This document shows positions 7,310 through 16,035 of a stretch of DNA of 64,000 bases, piece by piece. Origin of the DNA: Pseudomonas sp. RIT-562 (GTDB lineage Bacteria; Pseudomonadota; Gammaproteobacteria; Pseudomonadales; Pseudomonadaceae); assembly GCF_026241895.1 (NCBI RefSeq), contig NZ_JAPJIV010000018.1, forward strand, positions 1-64,000, read 5' to 3'. Below the pieces are notes generated by a model. That model was not told where the DNA came from and ran no database searches. It saw nothing but the letters and a program-made list of their open reading frames with translations. Every line of letters starts with the position of its first letter. Within the stretch, counting starts at the first letter, position 1. The translations under genes and the position numbers were made by a program.

Positions 7310-7747
7310 TCAGCGAAGTACCATCAAATAGACACCGCAGGCGAGTGCCATTAGCCCAGCCGGGATGGCCAGCAAGGAGATCCGGTCGATCAGCTTGGAC
7401 TGATAAATGACATCGGCGAGGTCGTCTGTCTCTGCGGATGCACGTCGCTTCAGTACGGGCACAAGGCACAGTGCATTGCCGAGAACAGCGATGCCTCCTG
7501 CCACAACTTTTAGGGCATAAATGCCGTCGAAGCGCGCAGGCTCGATGAGCAGCAATCCGGTCACCAGCACCACGCTGAAGGCGGGCATCTCGAAGAACAG
7601 ATCGATCTGGCTGTGCAGCCTGGCGACTGTGAAGCCCTGACTCCGACTCTGTGCTCGGGTGCGTTCAAGCAGGTACTCGACCGCTACGACGCCCAGCCAG
7701 AAGGCCACGGCGAAAAGATGTAGTTGAAGCAAAAGGTTAAATCGCAT
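7310..7747 (-). CDS. Small membrane protein of unknown function
   Basis: A 145-residue protein with four hydrophobic helices at about residues 5-25, 52-72, 80-98 and 120-142 and a charged loop after the first. I do not recognise the family. A GAGGAG element lies 6-8 bases before the ATG. It is the last gene of the minus-strand operon, 10 bases after the crotonase stop, so it is probably co-transcribed. A role in substrate entry or in membrane placement of the pathway is only a guess. Confidence 0.65.
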   Translation of the reverse strand: MRFNLLLQLHLFAVAFWLGVVAVEYLLERTRAQSRSQGFTVARLHSQIDLFFEMPAFSVVLVTGLLLIEPARFDGIYALKVVAGGIAVLGNALCLVPVLKRRASAETDDLADVIYQSKLIDRISLLAIPAGLMALACGVYLMVLR

Positions 7748-7757
7748 GGTGTTCTCC

Positions 7758-8591
7758 TCAGTCCCTGATCAAACCTGGCGTCTTAGTTGGTGCATCGGAG
7801 CGTCTGTCGGGATGATCGCGCTCAAGAAAGCGACGCAGCCCCTCGCGGGTCTCGGGTTGATGGATGGAACGGTTGAAGCACTCCGCCTCGATGCGCAAGC
7901 CCTCAGCCAGGGGTTGACCATAGCCGCGGATCGCGGCCTCCTTGTCCGCGCACATGGCGGGTTGAGGGAGGGCACAGAGGAATTTGGCCAGTTCCATCGC
8001 ACGCTCCAGTGAGCGCCCTTTGGGGACCACTTCATTGGCCAAGCCGATGGTGAGGGCTTCAGAGGCCGAGATGACCTTGCCTGTCAGGATCAGCTCCATT
8101 GCCCTGCCCAACCCCACGATGCGCGGCAGGCGTTGGCTGCCGCCATCGGCCAGGCCAATGTTCCAGCGGCGACAGGTCACACCGAAGGAGGCGTGCTCCT
8201 CGGCGATGCGCATGTCTGCGAAGCAGGCCCATTCCAGGCCGCCGGCGTAGGCAGCGCCATTCACAGCAGCGATCACGGGCTTGTAGATGTCCGTCCAACG
8301 GCTGGGTCCGAGAATACCCGGGCGCTCGCCGCGGTCGTGCGCAGCAATCTCGTCCGCGGTGGAAGGCACCAGGTCAAATCCTGCCTCAAGGTCTCCACCG
8401 GTACAGAAAGCTTTGTCGCCGGCACCAGTGATGATCGCAACCAGAGCACTCTGGTCATCCCGGAAACGTGTCCAGGCCTCCACCAGCTCCAAGTGGGTGG
8501 TTGGCCCAATGCAGTTGCGCTTGTCTGGGCGATTGAAACGGATGACCCTGATAGGGCCGTGTGTCTCGTAGTCGATTTGGGTAAAAGCCAT
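7758..8591 (-). CDS. Enoyl-CoA hydratase/isomerase family protein (crotonase fold)
   Basis: A 277-residue crotonase. The oxyanion-hole strands are visible as ALVAIITGAGDKAFCTGGDL at about residues 48-67 and KPVIAAVNGAAYAGGLEWAC at about 104-123. The typical glutamate region reads GVTCRRWNIGLADGGSQRLP, so the usual first catalytic glutamate position is occupied by aspartate or glycine. It could hydrate, isomerise or cleave an acyl-CoA ester. It is the sixth gene of the operon that starts near 14.6 kb and is separated by 37 bases from the nitroreductase. Confidence 0.85.
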   Translation of the reverse strand: MAFTQIDYETHGPIRVIRFNRPDKRNCIGPTTHLELVEAWTRFRDDQSALVAIITGAGDKAFCTGGDLEAGFDLVPSTADEIAAHDRGERPGILGPSRWTDIYKPVIAAVNGAAYAGGLEWACFADMRIAEEHASFGVTCRRWNIGLADGGSQRLPRIVGLGRAMELILTGKVISASEALTIGLANEVVPKGRSLERAMELAKFLCALPQPAMCADKEAAIRGYGQPLAEGLRIEAECFNRSIHQPETREGLRRFLERDHPDRRSDAPTKTPGLIRD

Positions 8592-8628
8592 AGCAGCTAG
8601 CCCTCTTGTTATTGTTCTGTGCGGATGA

Positions 8629-9363
8629 TCAATGCCACGCCACGCGCTGATTGAGCGGGAAGCGCAACCGTGGGTTGTAGACCGCGCGTTCTCCCGGCAT
8701 CCCGACCGCCAGCAGCATGACTGGGATTGCGCCTTTCGGAACGGGCAGCACCTGCTTCAGACGCTTCTCATCGAAGCCCTCCATGGGGCAGGTGCTGTAG
8801 CCGTGGCTCTGGAACGCCAGCATCAGGTTCTGCGCCGCCAGCGCTGTCGACTTCACGGCCCAGAGTCGCATCTGTTCCAGGCTATTGGGCGTGCGCATGA
8901 CGGGGCGCCTGAAGCCCATCAGCCTGACCATCTGTCGTTTGAGCAAACCGCGCCAACCCAACCAGCCCTGGTTGTACTGGAATGGGGCGCTGTTCTTGTA
9001 GAAATGCTCAATCGCCTTGGGCACAGCGGGTTCTGGCCAAAGCCTGAGTACATCGGCACATGCCTGTTCCCAGGTGTTCGAATGTGCGAACACGGCAATG
9101 ATCAGCGGTGCTTTCGCAGCGCTCTGGCCCAAACACACAGGCTGCAGTTGTTGCAGGAGATCGGGATTGCGTACGACATGAAAAGACCAAGGCTGCAGAT
9201 TGCATGAGCTAGGTGCCAGCATTGCCAGCTCCAGGCACTCCTGGATAACCGCCTTGGGCACCGCTTCGGCCGTGAAACGTCGCACTGCGCGCCGACTTTC
9301 GACCAGTGAGCGGAATACCTTGGCGGATGCAGAAAACTCTGTGCGTGGCGCGGTGGTGCTCAT
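8629..9363 (-). CDS. Nitroreductase-family flavoprotein
   Basis: A 244-residue FMN-dependent nitroreductase-fold protein. SRRAVRRFTAEAVPKAVIQE is the phosphate-binding start, and LAMLAPSSCNLQPWSFHVVR is the second FMN motif. LMLAFQSHGYSTCPMEGFD near residue 180 and VMLLAVGMPGERA are the C-terminal landmarks. An ATG exists at 9372, but the ATG at 9363 makes a 4-base ATGA overlap with the hydrolase stop and is preferred. In an acyl-CoA operon it may be an enone or enoyl reductase, or a dehydrogenase of a ring intermediate, and not an enzyme for nitro groups. Confidence 0.82.
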   Translation of the reverse strand: MSTTAPRTEFSASAKVFRSLVESRRAVRRFTAEAVPKAVIQECLELAMLAPSSCNLQPWSFHVVRNPDLLQQLQPVCLGQSAAKAPLIIAVFAHSNTWEQACADVLRLWPEPAVPKAIEHFYKNSAPFQYNQGWLGWRGLLKRQMVRLMGFRRPVMRTPNSLEQMRLWAVKSTALAAQNLMLAFQSHGYSTCPMEGFDEKRLKQVLPVPKGAIPVMLLAVGMPGERAVYNPRLRFPLNQRVAWH

Positions 9364-10283
9364 CAGCGGCATCCCGTGCCAGCGCGACTTTGCGTCGTTG
9401 TACTGTTGCTCTGCGCCGCAAACCAGTTGAGCACCTCGTCCCAGGCATCCGTAGCTGAAGCCCGGAAATACCCCATGTGACCGATGGGGTGCTTTTTCGT
9501 CTCGGGATGGAGATCACGCGTCAGCAACGGAGCATTGCGATAACCCTTGAGGAAGGCGTCTCGCGAGGCAGGAGGCGCCCATGGGTCATCCACCGCATTG
9601 GCGAAGACGCAGGGCATGCGGACTTCTGCATAAAGGCTGGCGACCGGAGCCATTGAGGGATCGTCGAAGAAGTAATGGGGGTGGGCACACCAGCGCCGCC
9701 AGTCTTTGTAGACACCCAGCGGCAGGTCATCGCCCATCCCCAGCATGCTCCAGGCCATGTAGCCCTTGTACGCGACGATCAGCGGCAGAACACAAGACCA
9801 CAGCAGGCGAACCTTGAAGGCTTCAAGCCTGGGCATCCACCCGGCCCATCCGGCGCCAGTACCGAAGCAATAGGCAGAAGTGATCTTGTGATGATTGGGC
9901 AGCAAGCCCAGAGCATGCCCACCAAAGGAGTGGCCGACCCAGAACAGCGGAGTCCTGCCATCGTCCATGTGCTCAACGGCTGCTGCCAGATCGCGAAAGC
10001 CCCAGTCCAGGTAGGACATCTCGAAACCTTTCAGGGATGTGGGCCTGGACTCTCCGATACCTCGGTAATCGACAGTCAGGACGTTGAAGCCTTGTTTACT
10101 GGCATGCTCGGCGAAGCGGCGGTAGAAACGCTGTTGCACACCGGTCGCACCGGCCATGATCAGGTTGCCCTTCAGATTGCCCTGTGCTGAATAGCGGGTG
10201 GCGGCGAGGCGGTAGCCGTCGTCGGCCACTAGCGTCAGTTGATCAATCACCGAGAAGGTGGCGGCTGAATTAGGCAGAGTCAT
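9363..10283 (-). CDS. Alpha/beta hydrolase
   Basis: A 306-residue alpha/beta hydrolase. It opens with LTLVADDGYRLAATRYSAQG and the oxyanion turn. The fold marker NVLTVDYRGIGESRP is at about residues 68-82, the nucleophile serine is in WVGHSFGGHALGL near residue 118, the acid is probably in the DDPWAPP stretch, and the histidine is in GHMGYFRA near the C-terminus. It may act as an esterase or thioesterase. Four-base ATGA overlaps with both the upstream ligase and the downstream nitroreductase indicate translational coupling in one operon. Confidence 0.87.
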   Translation of the reverse strand: MTLPNSAATFSVIDQLTLVADDGYRLAATRYSAQGNLKGNLIMAGATGVQQRFYRRFAEHASKQGFNVLTVDYRGIGESRPTSLKGFEMSYLDWGFRDLAAAVEHMDDGRTPLFWVGHSFGGHALGLLPNHHKITSAYCFGTGAGWAGWMPRLEAFKVRLLWSCVLPLIVAYKGYMAWSMLGMGDDLPLGVYKDWRRWCAHPHYFFDDPSMAPVASLYAEVRMPCVFANAVDDPWAPPASRDAFLKGYRNAPLLTRDLHPETKKHPIGHMGYFRASATDAWDEVLNWFAAQSNSTTTQSRAGTGCR

Positions 10284-11971
10284 TCAGAGCACTCCTGCTG
10301 TTCTGCGCCAACCAGTTCTTTTCGGAGAATCTTGCCCACATTGCTCTTGGGCAAGTCGTCTCGGAAGATGATGCGGCGGGGACGCTTGTAGCTGACTAGA
10401 TACTTTTCGCAGTGTGCGATCACGTGGGCCTCATCCAGATAGGGTTGGCGACGAACGACGTAGGCGATGGGTATTTCTCCGGCCTTCTCGTCAGGAGCCG
10501 GCACGACCGCCGACTCCATCACCCCGGGGTGAGCATTCAGAACTCGCTCGATCTCCGAAGGGAAGACTTTGAATCCCGAGGAAATGATCATTTCCTTTTT
10601 GCGGTCGACCAGGCGCAGATAGCCGTCCGGGTCGAAGAGACCGATGTCCCCCGTGCGGAAGAAGCCATCGCTGGTGAATGCAGACGCGTTTTCTTCGGGC
10701 CGTCGCCAGTAACCGGCCATGATGGCGGGGCTGCGCACACATATCTCGCCGGCACCGACGGTGACCTCGTCGTCATTCTCGCTTCGTAGGGAAATTTCAA
10801 TTCCCGCTACTGGCAAACCTACCGAGCCGGGGCGGGAGCGTCCGGCCGGGTTGCAGGAAATCAGTCCGGTTTCAGTCATACCGTAGGCTTCGGTGATATG
10901 GCAGCCAGTGATCCGGTGCCAGAACTTGGCCGTGGACTCGCTGACCGGCATGCCCGCACCGAGGCAGAGAGCGAGGTCCGTGAAGTCCTGCGAGTGAAAT
11001 TCTTCGTTCTCCAGGAGCGAGTTGTAGAGGGTGTTGACGCCGGGGAAACTGCTTATGCGGTGCCGGGACCACTCTTTGACAAACGCCGTGGTATCGCGTG
11101 GATTCATCACCAATACCGCTTTACCGCCTTTGGTCAGGGTGAAGAGCAGATTGCCCAGGCCGAGAATGTGGTAGAGCGGCACCGCGAGCAGCAACACGTA
11201 ATCCGGCTCGGCCCTGCCTAAAAGATGCGGACGCAGAGCCGAATGCTGTTGGCCAACGTTGAACAGCAAAGCCCGATGACTGATGGGCACTCCTTTGGGC
11301 TGCCCTGTAGTGCCACCGCTATAGATTATGAAGGCCGTCTGCTCGGCTGTAATGGGCGCGCGTTGACTTAGTTTGGTCGCACGAGTCGCTACGACCTTGC
11401 GCCAGTCGACGGCTCCTTCTATGCGGGTGAACTTACTACCCAAGCGTCGATGAGCTACCCAATTAACCAATGTCCGTCGCCAGCCTAGTTGATCACCTGG
11501 GGCGACTTGCACAGCAATACTTACACCGGCCTTGAGCATGGCCTGCTGGACACCCTGGCCCATGGGTTCGAAGAGAAATACAGCTTTGACTTCACTGTCC
11601 TTGAAAACCTGCGCCAGCTCCTGCGGCGTATACAAAGGGTTCACACAGACGGCGATCAAACCCGCCCGGATTATTCCCAGGCACGCCACCGGATGGGCGA
11701 GCATGTTCGGCAAAGCGACTGCAACCCGAGCTCCCGGTTGCAGCCCCTGGTTGATCAACCAGGTCGCTACCGCAGCACTCAGATTCTGTAATCGCTCGTA
11801 GCTTATGTTGGCACCCATTGCCGACACGGCCGGGGCTTTAGGCGTTTTCATAGCGCTACGCTGCAGCAGCTCTTCTATGGTGCAAACCCCAAGGTCAGCA
11901 AGCTCGCTGCCACTCTGCCGGGTACTGACTAACTTCAGTTTCTCATTATCTTTTTTATTTGAACGATTCAT
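10280..11971 (-). CDS. AMP-forming acyl-CoA ligase (FadD-like)
   Basis: A 563-residue adenylate-forming enzyme that activates a carboxylic acid to its CoA thioester with ATP. The P-loop reads AFIIYSGGTTGQPKGVPISH near residues 210-229. Later motifs are AYGMTETGL near 363, GYLRLVDRKKEMIISSGFKV near 455-474 (hinge and A8) and the catalytic lysine in PKSNVGKILRKEL at the end. Length and motif order agree with long-chain or medium-chain acyl-CoA synthetases. It is the only CoA ligase of this operon and defines its entry step. It follows the acyl-CoA dehydrogenase by 12 bases. Confidence 0.92.
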   Translation of the reverse strand: MNRSNKKDNEKLKLVSTRQSGSELADLGVCTIEELLQRSAMKTPKAPAVSAMGANISYERLQNLSAAVATWLINQGLQPGARVAVALPNMLAHPVACLGIIRAGLIAVCVNPLYTPQELAQVFKDSEVKAVFLFEPMGQGVQQAMLKAGVSIAVQVAPGDQLGWRRTLVNWVAHRRLGSKFTRIEGAVDWRKVVATRATKLSQRAPITAEQTAFIIYSGGTTGQPKGVPISHRALLFNVGQQHSALRPHLLGRAEPDYVLLLAVPLYHILGLGNLLFTLTKGGKAVLVMNPRDTTAFVKEWSRHRISSFPGVNTLYNSLLENEEFHSQDFTDLALCLGAGMPVSESTAKFWHRITGCHITEAYGMTETGLISCNPAGRSRPGSVGLPVAGIEISLRSENDDEVTVGAGEICVRSPAIMAGYWRRPEENASAFTSDGFFRTGDIGLFDPDGYLRLVDRKKEMIISSGFKVFPSEIERVLNAHPGVMESAVVPAPDEKAGEIPIAYVVRRQPYLDEAHVIAHCEKYLVSYKRPRRIIFRDDLPKSNVGKILRKELVGAEQQECSE

Positions 11972-11983
11972 CTGTGGTCCGCC

Positions 11984-13759
11984 CTAGCAGAGTTGGATCT
12001 GTTCGAGCAGCCCAAGACGCGATGCATTGCGCTTCAGCTTTTCGATAAGTGAAGGAACACGTACTTCGGCTTCGGAAAAATACAGACGGGCCAGGGCAGG
12101 TTTGCTTCTGAGGAATTTTTCATCAGAAGTTGACGGCGCGGCGGCATCCGCGATCCATGCCCACAAATAGCCAAAAACAACGGTACCCAGCAGTTCAAGG
12201 AAGTCCGGCGCAACCAAACCCACAACGTCCCGGTTGAAAACCGTATCGACCGATAGTTGCTGAACCAATGGTTCGAACTCGGCCCCCCATGACGCCAAGG
12301 TCGTGACGACCCCTTCCAGTCCTGGACGCTGGCGCAGACGCTCGGCTAGCGCGGGGATGTGGCTGAGGAAGATCCCCAAGCGCTGTCCCTGATCGCTCAG
12401 GGTCTTGCGCCCCAGCAAGTCCAGAGACTGGATGTAGTTTGTGCCTTCATAGATCGGACAGATGGCCGCATCGCGCAGCAGCTGCTCCATGCCGGTTTCG
12501 ACGATGTAACCGTGCCCACCGAACAGCTGGAGAGCGGACGAGATATGTGTACCCGCGTGCTGAGACAGGTAGCCCTTGACGATGGGGGTCAACAACTCTG
12601 CCAGCTGTGAGGCCTGCTTACGTCGCGCGTCATCCGGGTGGCAACGCGCTTCATCAAGCAGGGTGCCGACCCAGGCGCAGAGCAAGCGTGCTGGCTCAAT
12701 AAACAGCCGCTGCTGAACAAGGCTCGACTTGACGCCAATATGACTTAACAGAGGGTCAGCGGGTTGATCGGGGTGCGTGGCACCATTCAGCGCGCGGCCT
12801 TGCAAGCGCTCCTGGGTGTAGCGCAGCGCGTTCTGGTAAGCGACCTCGGTCAAACCTACGGTTTGGACACCGACGGCGAGCCGTGCGCTGTTCATCAGCA
12901 GGAACATGCAGGCAAGGCCACGGTTCAATTCGCCGACGCGGTAGCCCCTGGCATTCTCGAATGCCAGGGCGCATGTGGCGTTGGCACGAATGCCATGCTT
13001 GTGCTCAAGCGCGATGACCGACACCCCGTTGGCTGAGGCAGGAACCTCCAATTGGTATTTCGGCACGACGAATAGGCTGAGGCCGCCAGTACCTGCCGGG
13101 GCCCCTTCCGTTCTGGCGAGCACCAGGTGAACGATGTTCTCGGTCAGGTCGTGATCGCCGTTCGAGATGAATATCTTGGTTCCACTCAGGAGGTAGGAGC
13201 CGTCCGACTGTGTGACTGCAGTCGTGCGAATCAAACCAAGATCGCTGCCAGCCTGAGGCTCGGTAAGGCACATGGTGCCAAGCCATTCGCCACTGGCTAG
13301 CTTGTCGGAAAACAGGGATCGAACCCGCTCATCGCCGAATCGGTCGACACAACGGAGAACACCTTCGCGCACGTTGGCGAAAATGCTGAAAGACAGGTTG
13401 GTGGAGGCGAGCATCTCGTCAAAAAAGACACCTGCCGTTCCTGGGAAACCTTGCCCCCCAATGGACAGTGGGACCGTCAGAGCAGGCCAGCCGTTCTCCT
13501 GAAACAGGCGGTAAGCTGACTTGAAGCCCTGTGGGGTTTTGACCCCACCCTGTTCAAGCCTGCAACCCTCGGCATCGCCGCTGCCGTTCAAGGGCAGCAG
13601 TTGCTCTTGGGTGAGCTCGGCACCGACCTCCAGAGTGGCCCTGAACAGGTCGGCGTCGATATGGTGGTGCTCTGGCAGCAGAGGCAACAGCTCTGAAAGT
13701 CGAAGAACCTTGTGAGCGAGGAAGTTGAACTCCTCCAGTGGTGCTTGGTACTGCAGCAT
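11984..13759 (-). CDS. Acyl-CoA dehydrogenase, long DmdC-like type
   Basis: A 591-residue flavoprotein of the acyl-CoA dehydrogenase superfamily with a C-terminal extension, as in 3-methylmercaptopropionyl-CoA dehydrogenases and related broad-range enzymes. MCLTEPQAGSDLG near residue 165 contacts FAD and substrate, and LFGGHGYIVETGMEQLLRDA near 415 precedes the catalytic glutamate in ICPIYEGTNYIQSLDLLGRK. It should form the alpha,beta-double bond of the CoA ester made by the adjacent ligase. It lies 21 bases after the first crotonase, inside the operon. Confidence 0.9.
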   Translation of the reverse strand: MLQYQAPLEEFNFLAHKVLRLSELLPLLPEHHHIDADLFRATLEVGAELTQEQLLPLNGSGDAEGCRLEQGGVKTPQGFKSAYRLFQENGWPALTVPLSIGGQGFPGTAGVFFDEMLASTNLSFSIFANVREGVLRCVDRFGDERVRSLFSDKLASGEWLGTMCLTEPQAGSDLGLIRTTAVTQSDGSYLLSGTKIFISNGDHDLTENIVHLVLARTEGAPAGTGGLSLFVVPKYQLEVPASANGVSVIALEHKHGIRANATCALAFENARGYRVGELNRGLACMFLLMNSARLAVGVQTVGLTEVAYQNALRYTQERLQGRALNGATHPDQPADPLLSHIGVKSSLVQQRLFIEPARLLCAWVGTLLDEARCHPDDARRKQASQLAELLTPIVKGYLSQHAGTHISSALQLFGGHGYIVETGMEQLLRDAAICPIYEGTNYIQSLDLLGRKTLSDQGQRLGIFLSHIPALAERLRQRPGLEGVVTTLASWGAEFEPLVQQLSVDTVFNRDVVGLVAPDFLELLGTVVFGYLWAWIADAAAPSTSDEKFLRSKPALARLYFSEAEVRVPSLIEKLKRNASRLGLLEQIQLC

Positions 13760-13780
13760 CTCTTGCCCCTGCCTTATTGC

Positions 13781-14578
13781 TTAACGACCTTTGAACACCG
13801 GTTCGCGCTTCTGCATCATCGCCATGACGCCTTCACGCACGTCTTCGCTCTTGATCAGCGTGAACAGCAGTTCGTTGAGCTTGGAGAGCGCAGCATCGTC
13901 ACCCTCGTCGCGCGCCTGGAAGGCAGACTGCAGGGTGGCCTTGATGGCCAGCGGTGCGGCTTTGGCGATGCGCTCGGCGTACTCGATGGCGCGCACCAGC
14001 TCTTGGCCGGACTCAACGACCTCTGTCAGCAGACGCATACGCAGAGCATCGTCAGCACCGAACTCTTCACCGGTCAGCATGTAGCGCATGGCATCGGTCC
14101 AGCCGGCAGCTTGGGTAAAGCGCACGGTGGAACCGCCAGATGGCGGAATGCCGCGCAGTACTTCCAGGTGAGCGAAGCGGGTGTTGCTGGCGGCGATTGC
14201 GATGTCGGCGTTGAGCACCAGCTCGATGCCCGCGGTCCAGCAGGTGCCTTGCACGGCGAGGACCACTGGTTTGGTGCGGCGCGGCTTCGAGACACCCCAC
14301 GGGTCGATACCCTCGTCCGGGTACTTGAAGCCGCCCGAAGCCAGCTTCGGCGTCAGCTCCATTAGATCAAGGCCTGCCGTGAAATGGTCGCCGTGGGCGA
14401 ACACGACGGCGCAGCGCATTTCATCGTTGCGCTCGAATTCACCCATGGCCAGGGCCAAGTCATTGAGCATGGCGCTGTCGAAAGCATTGCGTTTGCCGGC
14501 CCGGTCGAGGCCGATAAGGAACAGATGACCACGCTGCTCTCGAGTGACGCGACCCGGACCGCTGTTTGCTTCGCTCAT
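13781..14578 (-). CDS. Enoyl-CoA hydratase/isomerase, first gene of the acyl-CoA operon
   Basis: A 265-residue crotonase. HLFLIGLDRAGKRNAFDSAM opens the fold, MRCAVVFAHGDHFTAGLDLM and KPVVLAVQGTCWTAGIELVL form the oxyanion hole, and EVLRGIPPSGGSTVRFTQAA carries the region of the catalytic residues. A longer frame from 14623 exists, but AGGAGAAG 5 bases upstream of the ATG at 14578 decides the start. Its promoter faces the TetR gene across an inverted repeat at 14635-14678, so the whole seven-gene operon is probably repressed by that TetR protein. Confidence 0.88.
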   Translation of the reverse strand: MSEANSGPGRVTREQRGHLFLIGLDRAGKRNAFDSAMLNDLALAMGEFERNDEMRCAVVFAHGDHFTAGLDLMELTPKLASGGFKYPDEGIDPWGVSKPRRTKPVVLAVQGTCWTAGIELVLNADIAIAASNTRFAHLEVLRGIPPSGGSTVRFTQAAGWTDAMRYMLTGEEFGADDALRMRLLTEVVESGQELVRAIEYAERIAKAAPLAIKATLQSAFQARDEGDDAALSKLNELLFTLIKSEDVREGVMAMMQKREPVFKGR

Positions 14579-14634
14579 GAGAGCTTCTCCTGACTTTATG
14601 AGGGGCTGCCTGGTTTTTTCCAAGCTGAAGATAC

Positions 14635-14678
14635 TTACCGAATGTTCGGTTAGCTGAAACTAAACAAACATTCGGTAA
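14635..14678. promoter_or_regulatory. TetR-type operator pair between crotonase operon and TetR gene
   Basis: TTACCGAATGTT at 14635-14646 is repeated in inverted form as AACATTCGGTAA at 14667-14678. The left arm is itself part of the palindrome CCGAATGTTCGG. The position in the divergent promoter region strongly suggests binding by the TetR protein encoded at 14747. Confidence 0.72.
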
Positions 14679-14746
14679 CCGTCAAATTGTTGCAGCAAGG
14701 CTTATGACGTAGAATCAGCGAGGATTATCGAGAGCAGGTTTACCCC

Positions 14747-15322
14747 GTGCGCCCATTGAAAGTATCCCGCGATGAACTGCTGCAGCGCTGCGCCAACACT
14801 TTTAAGCGTCTCGGCTACCACGGCACCACCATGGATGCCTTGTCGGTTGCTTGCGGGCTGACCAAGGCGTCCTTCTACCATCACTATCCCAACAAGGAGT
14901 CGCTTCTGAGGGATGTGCTGGAGTGGACCCATGGGCGCTTGAAGCAATCGCTGTTCTCCATCGCTTTCGATGAAAGCCTGACTCCTCAGGAGCGACTCAC
15001 AAGCATGGGGCGCAAGGCAAAGAAACTCTTCCAGGACGACTCGATTGGATGCTTGATGGGTGTTGTGGCAGTCGATGCCGCTTATGGGAAGGTCGATCTC
15101 ATGAAGCCGATTCGGCACTTCATGGATGACTGGGCCGCCGCATTCTTCAAGCTCTACAGCGTCGGGCACAGCCAGGAGGACGCGCAGAATCTGGCGCGAC
15201 AGCTGGTGGCTGATTTCGAAGGGGCTATTCTGCTGGCTCGTATCTATGGCGATCCGAGATACATAGATGCGGTCACTGAGCGTGGACTGCGGCAGCTGGA
15301 GCCCGCGGGTGCTGGTGGCTAG
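14747..15322 (+). CDS. TetR-family repressor of the acyl-CoA operon
   Basis: A 191-residue TetR protein. The HTH is at about residues 27-48 (TTMDALSVACGLTKASFYHH), followed by YPNKESLLRDVLEW. The start is GTG with an AGG 8 bases upstream, and no earlier start fits. It is divergent from the crotonase operon with an inverted repeat between them, so it most likely represses that operon until an acyl-CoA or similar inducer binds. Its last four bases overlap the end of the convergent second TetR gene. Confidence 0.87.
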   Translation: MRPLKVSRDELLQRCANTFKRLGYHGTTMDALSVACGLTKASFYHHYPNKESLLRDVLEWTHGRLKQSLFSIAFDESLTPQERLTSMGRKAKKLFQDDSIGCLMGVVAVDAAYGKVDLMKPIRHFMDDWAAAFFKLYSVGHSQEDAQNLARQLVADFEGAILLARIYGDPRYIDAVTERGLRQLEPAGAGG

Positions 15323-15930
15323 GCCAGTTCCCGTGCAAAACTCCGTTTCACTTCCTGCCAGATAAGGTCGAGCGGTGCCGCGCTGCGCGCGGCTCGGCAC
15401 AGGGCAACAGAGCCCTCGATAGAGGCAATGGCCAGCAGCGCCAGGCTGCGTGAGCGAACGTCGGTCACTCCGGCCTCCTGCAGCGACCGGCCGACAATCT
15501 CCTGCCACTCACCAAAGATAGCGTTGGCTTGATCCAGTAACTGCAGCTGGATCTGAGCTTCGAGCTCCGGTTCAGGCTCGCCGCGCTGGTCGGAAGAGTA
15601 CTGCTCAACCGCCACGGCCAGCACTGCACAGCCGGCTTGGAAGGCTGTCTCTTCAAGCGTTTTTCGCCACAAGGCAACGAAGAGCTCCATGCCTTTCACA
15701 GGGCCATGTTTGCTCAGCAGCTGTGCCAGCGGCTCGCTGACTTCCCGGCCGGCGTGCTCCACGGCTGCTTCGAGCAGTTGGCGCTTACCGCCAGGGAAGT
15801 GGTGGGTGATGGAGCCGCGTGGCGTGTTCGAGTGGCGCACGACCTCGCGCATGCTGGTTGCAGTCATCCCCTTGCGGCGCAGTAGATCCGCAGCGCCGAC
15901 GATCATTCGGTCACGAGTGGAAGTAGTCAT
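15319..15930 (-). CDS. TetR-family repressor (LmrA/YxaF-like) divergent from a cupin gene
   Basis: A 203-residue TetR protein. RDRMIVGAADLLRRKGMTAT leads into the HTH with EVVRHSNTPRGSITHHFPGG, the variant motif of the LmrA/YxaF/DhaR-like branch. The C-terminal half (FQAGCAVLAVAVEQYSSD and onward) also fits that branch. Two nearly identical palindromes at 15941-15956 and 15981-15996 in the divergent promoter region are its likely operators. It converges on the first TetR gene with a 4-base overlap. Confidence 0.87.
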   Translation of the reverse strand: MTTSTRDRMIVGAADLLRRKGMTATSMREVVRHSNTPRGSITHHFPGGKRQLLEAAVEHAGREVSEPLAQLLSKHGPVKGMELFVALWRKTLEETAFQAGCAVLAVAVEQYSSDQRGEPEPELEAQIQLQLLDQANAIFGEWQEIVGRSLQEAGVTDVRSRSLALLAIASIEGSVALCRAARSAAPLDLIWQEVKRSFARELA

Positions 15931-15940
15931 CTTAATAAAT

Positions 15941-15996
15941 TATGCCATCTGTCATATTATGGTGTAGCCTCAGGCTCGACTATGCCACTTGTCATA
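15941..15996. promoter_or_regulatory. Duplicated operator TATGCCAyyTGTCATA
   Basis: TATGCCATCTGTCATA at 15941-15956 and TATGCCACTTGTCATA at 15981-15996 are imperfect palindromes spaced exactly 40 bases centre to centre, about four helical turns. They lie between a TetR gene and a cupin gene. They suggest two TetR dimers on the same DNA face. Confidence 0.75.
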
Positions 15997-16035
15997 GTCG
16001 TACATCCACCTATTCCGCTACGAGGCACCGAAAAG

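Noticed and set aside
15982..16035. Earlier start of the cupin protein
   Set aside because: The ATG lies inside the second TetR operator and has no ribosome site. The residues added are not cupin-like.
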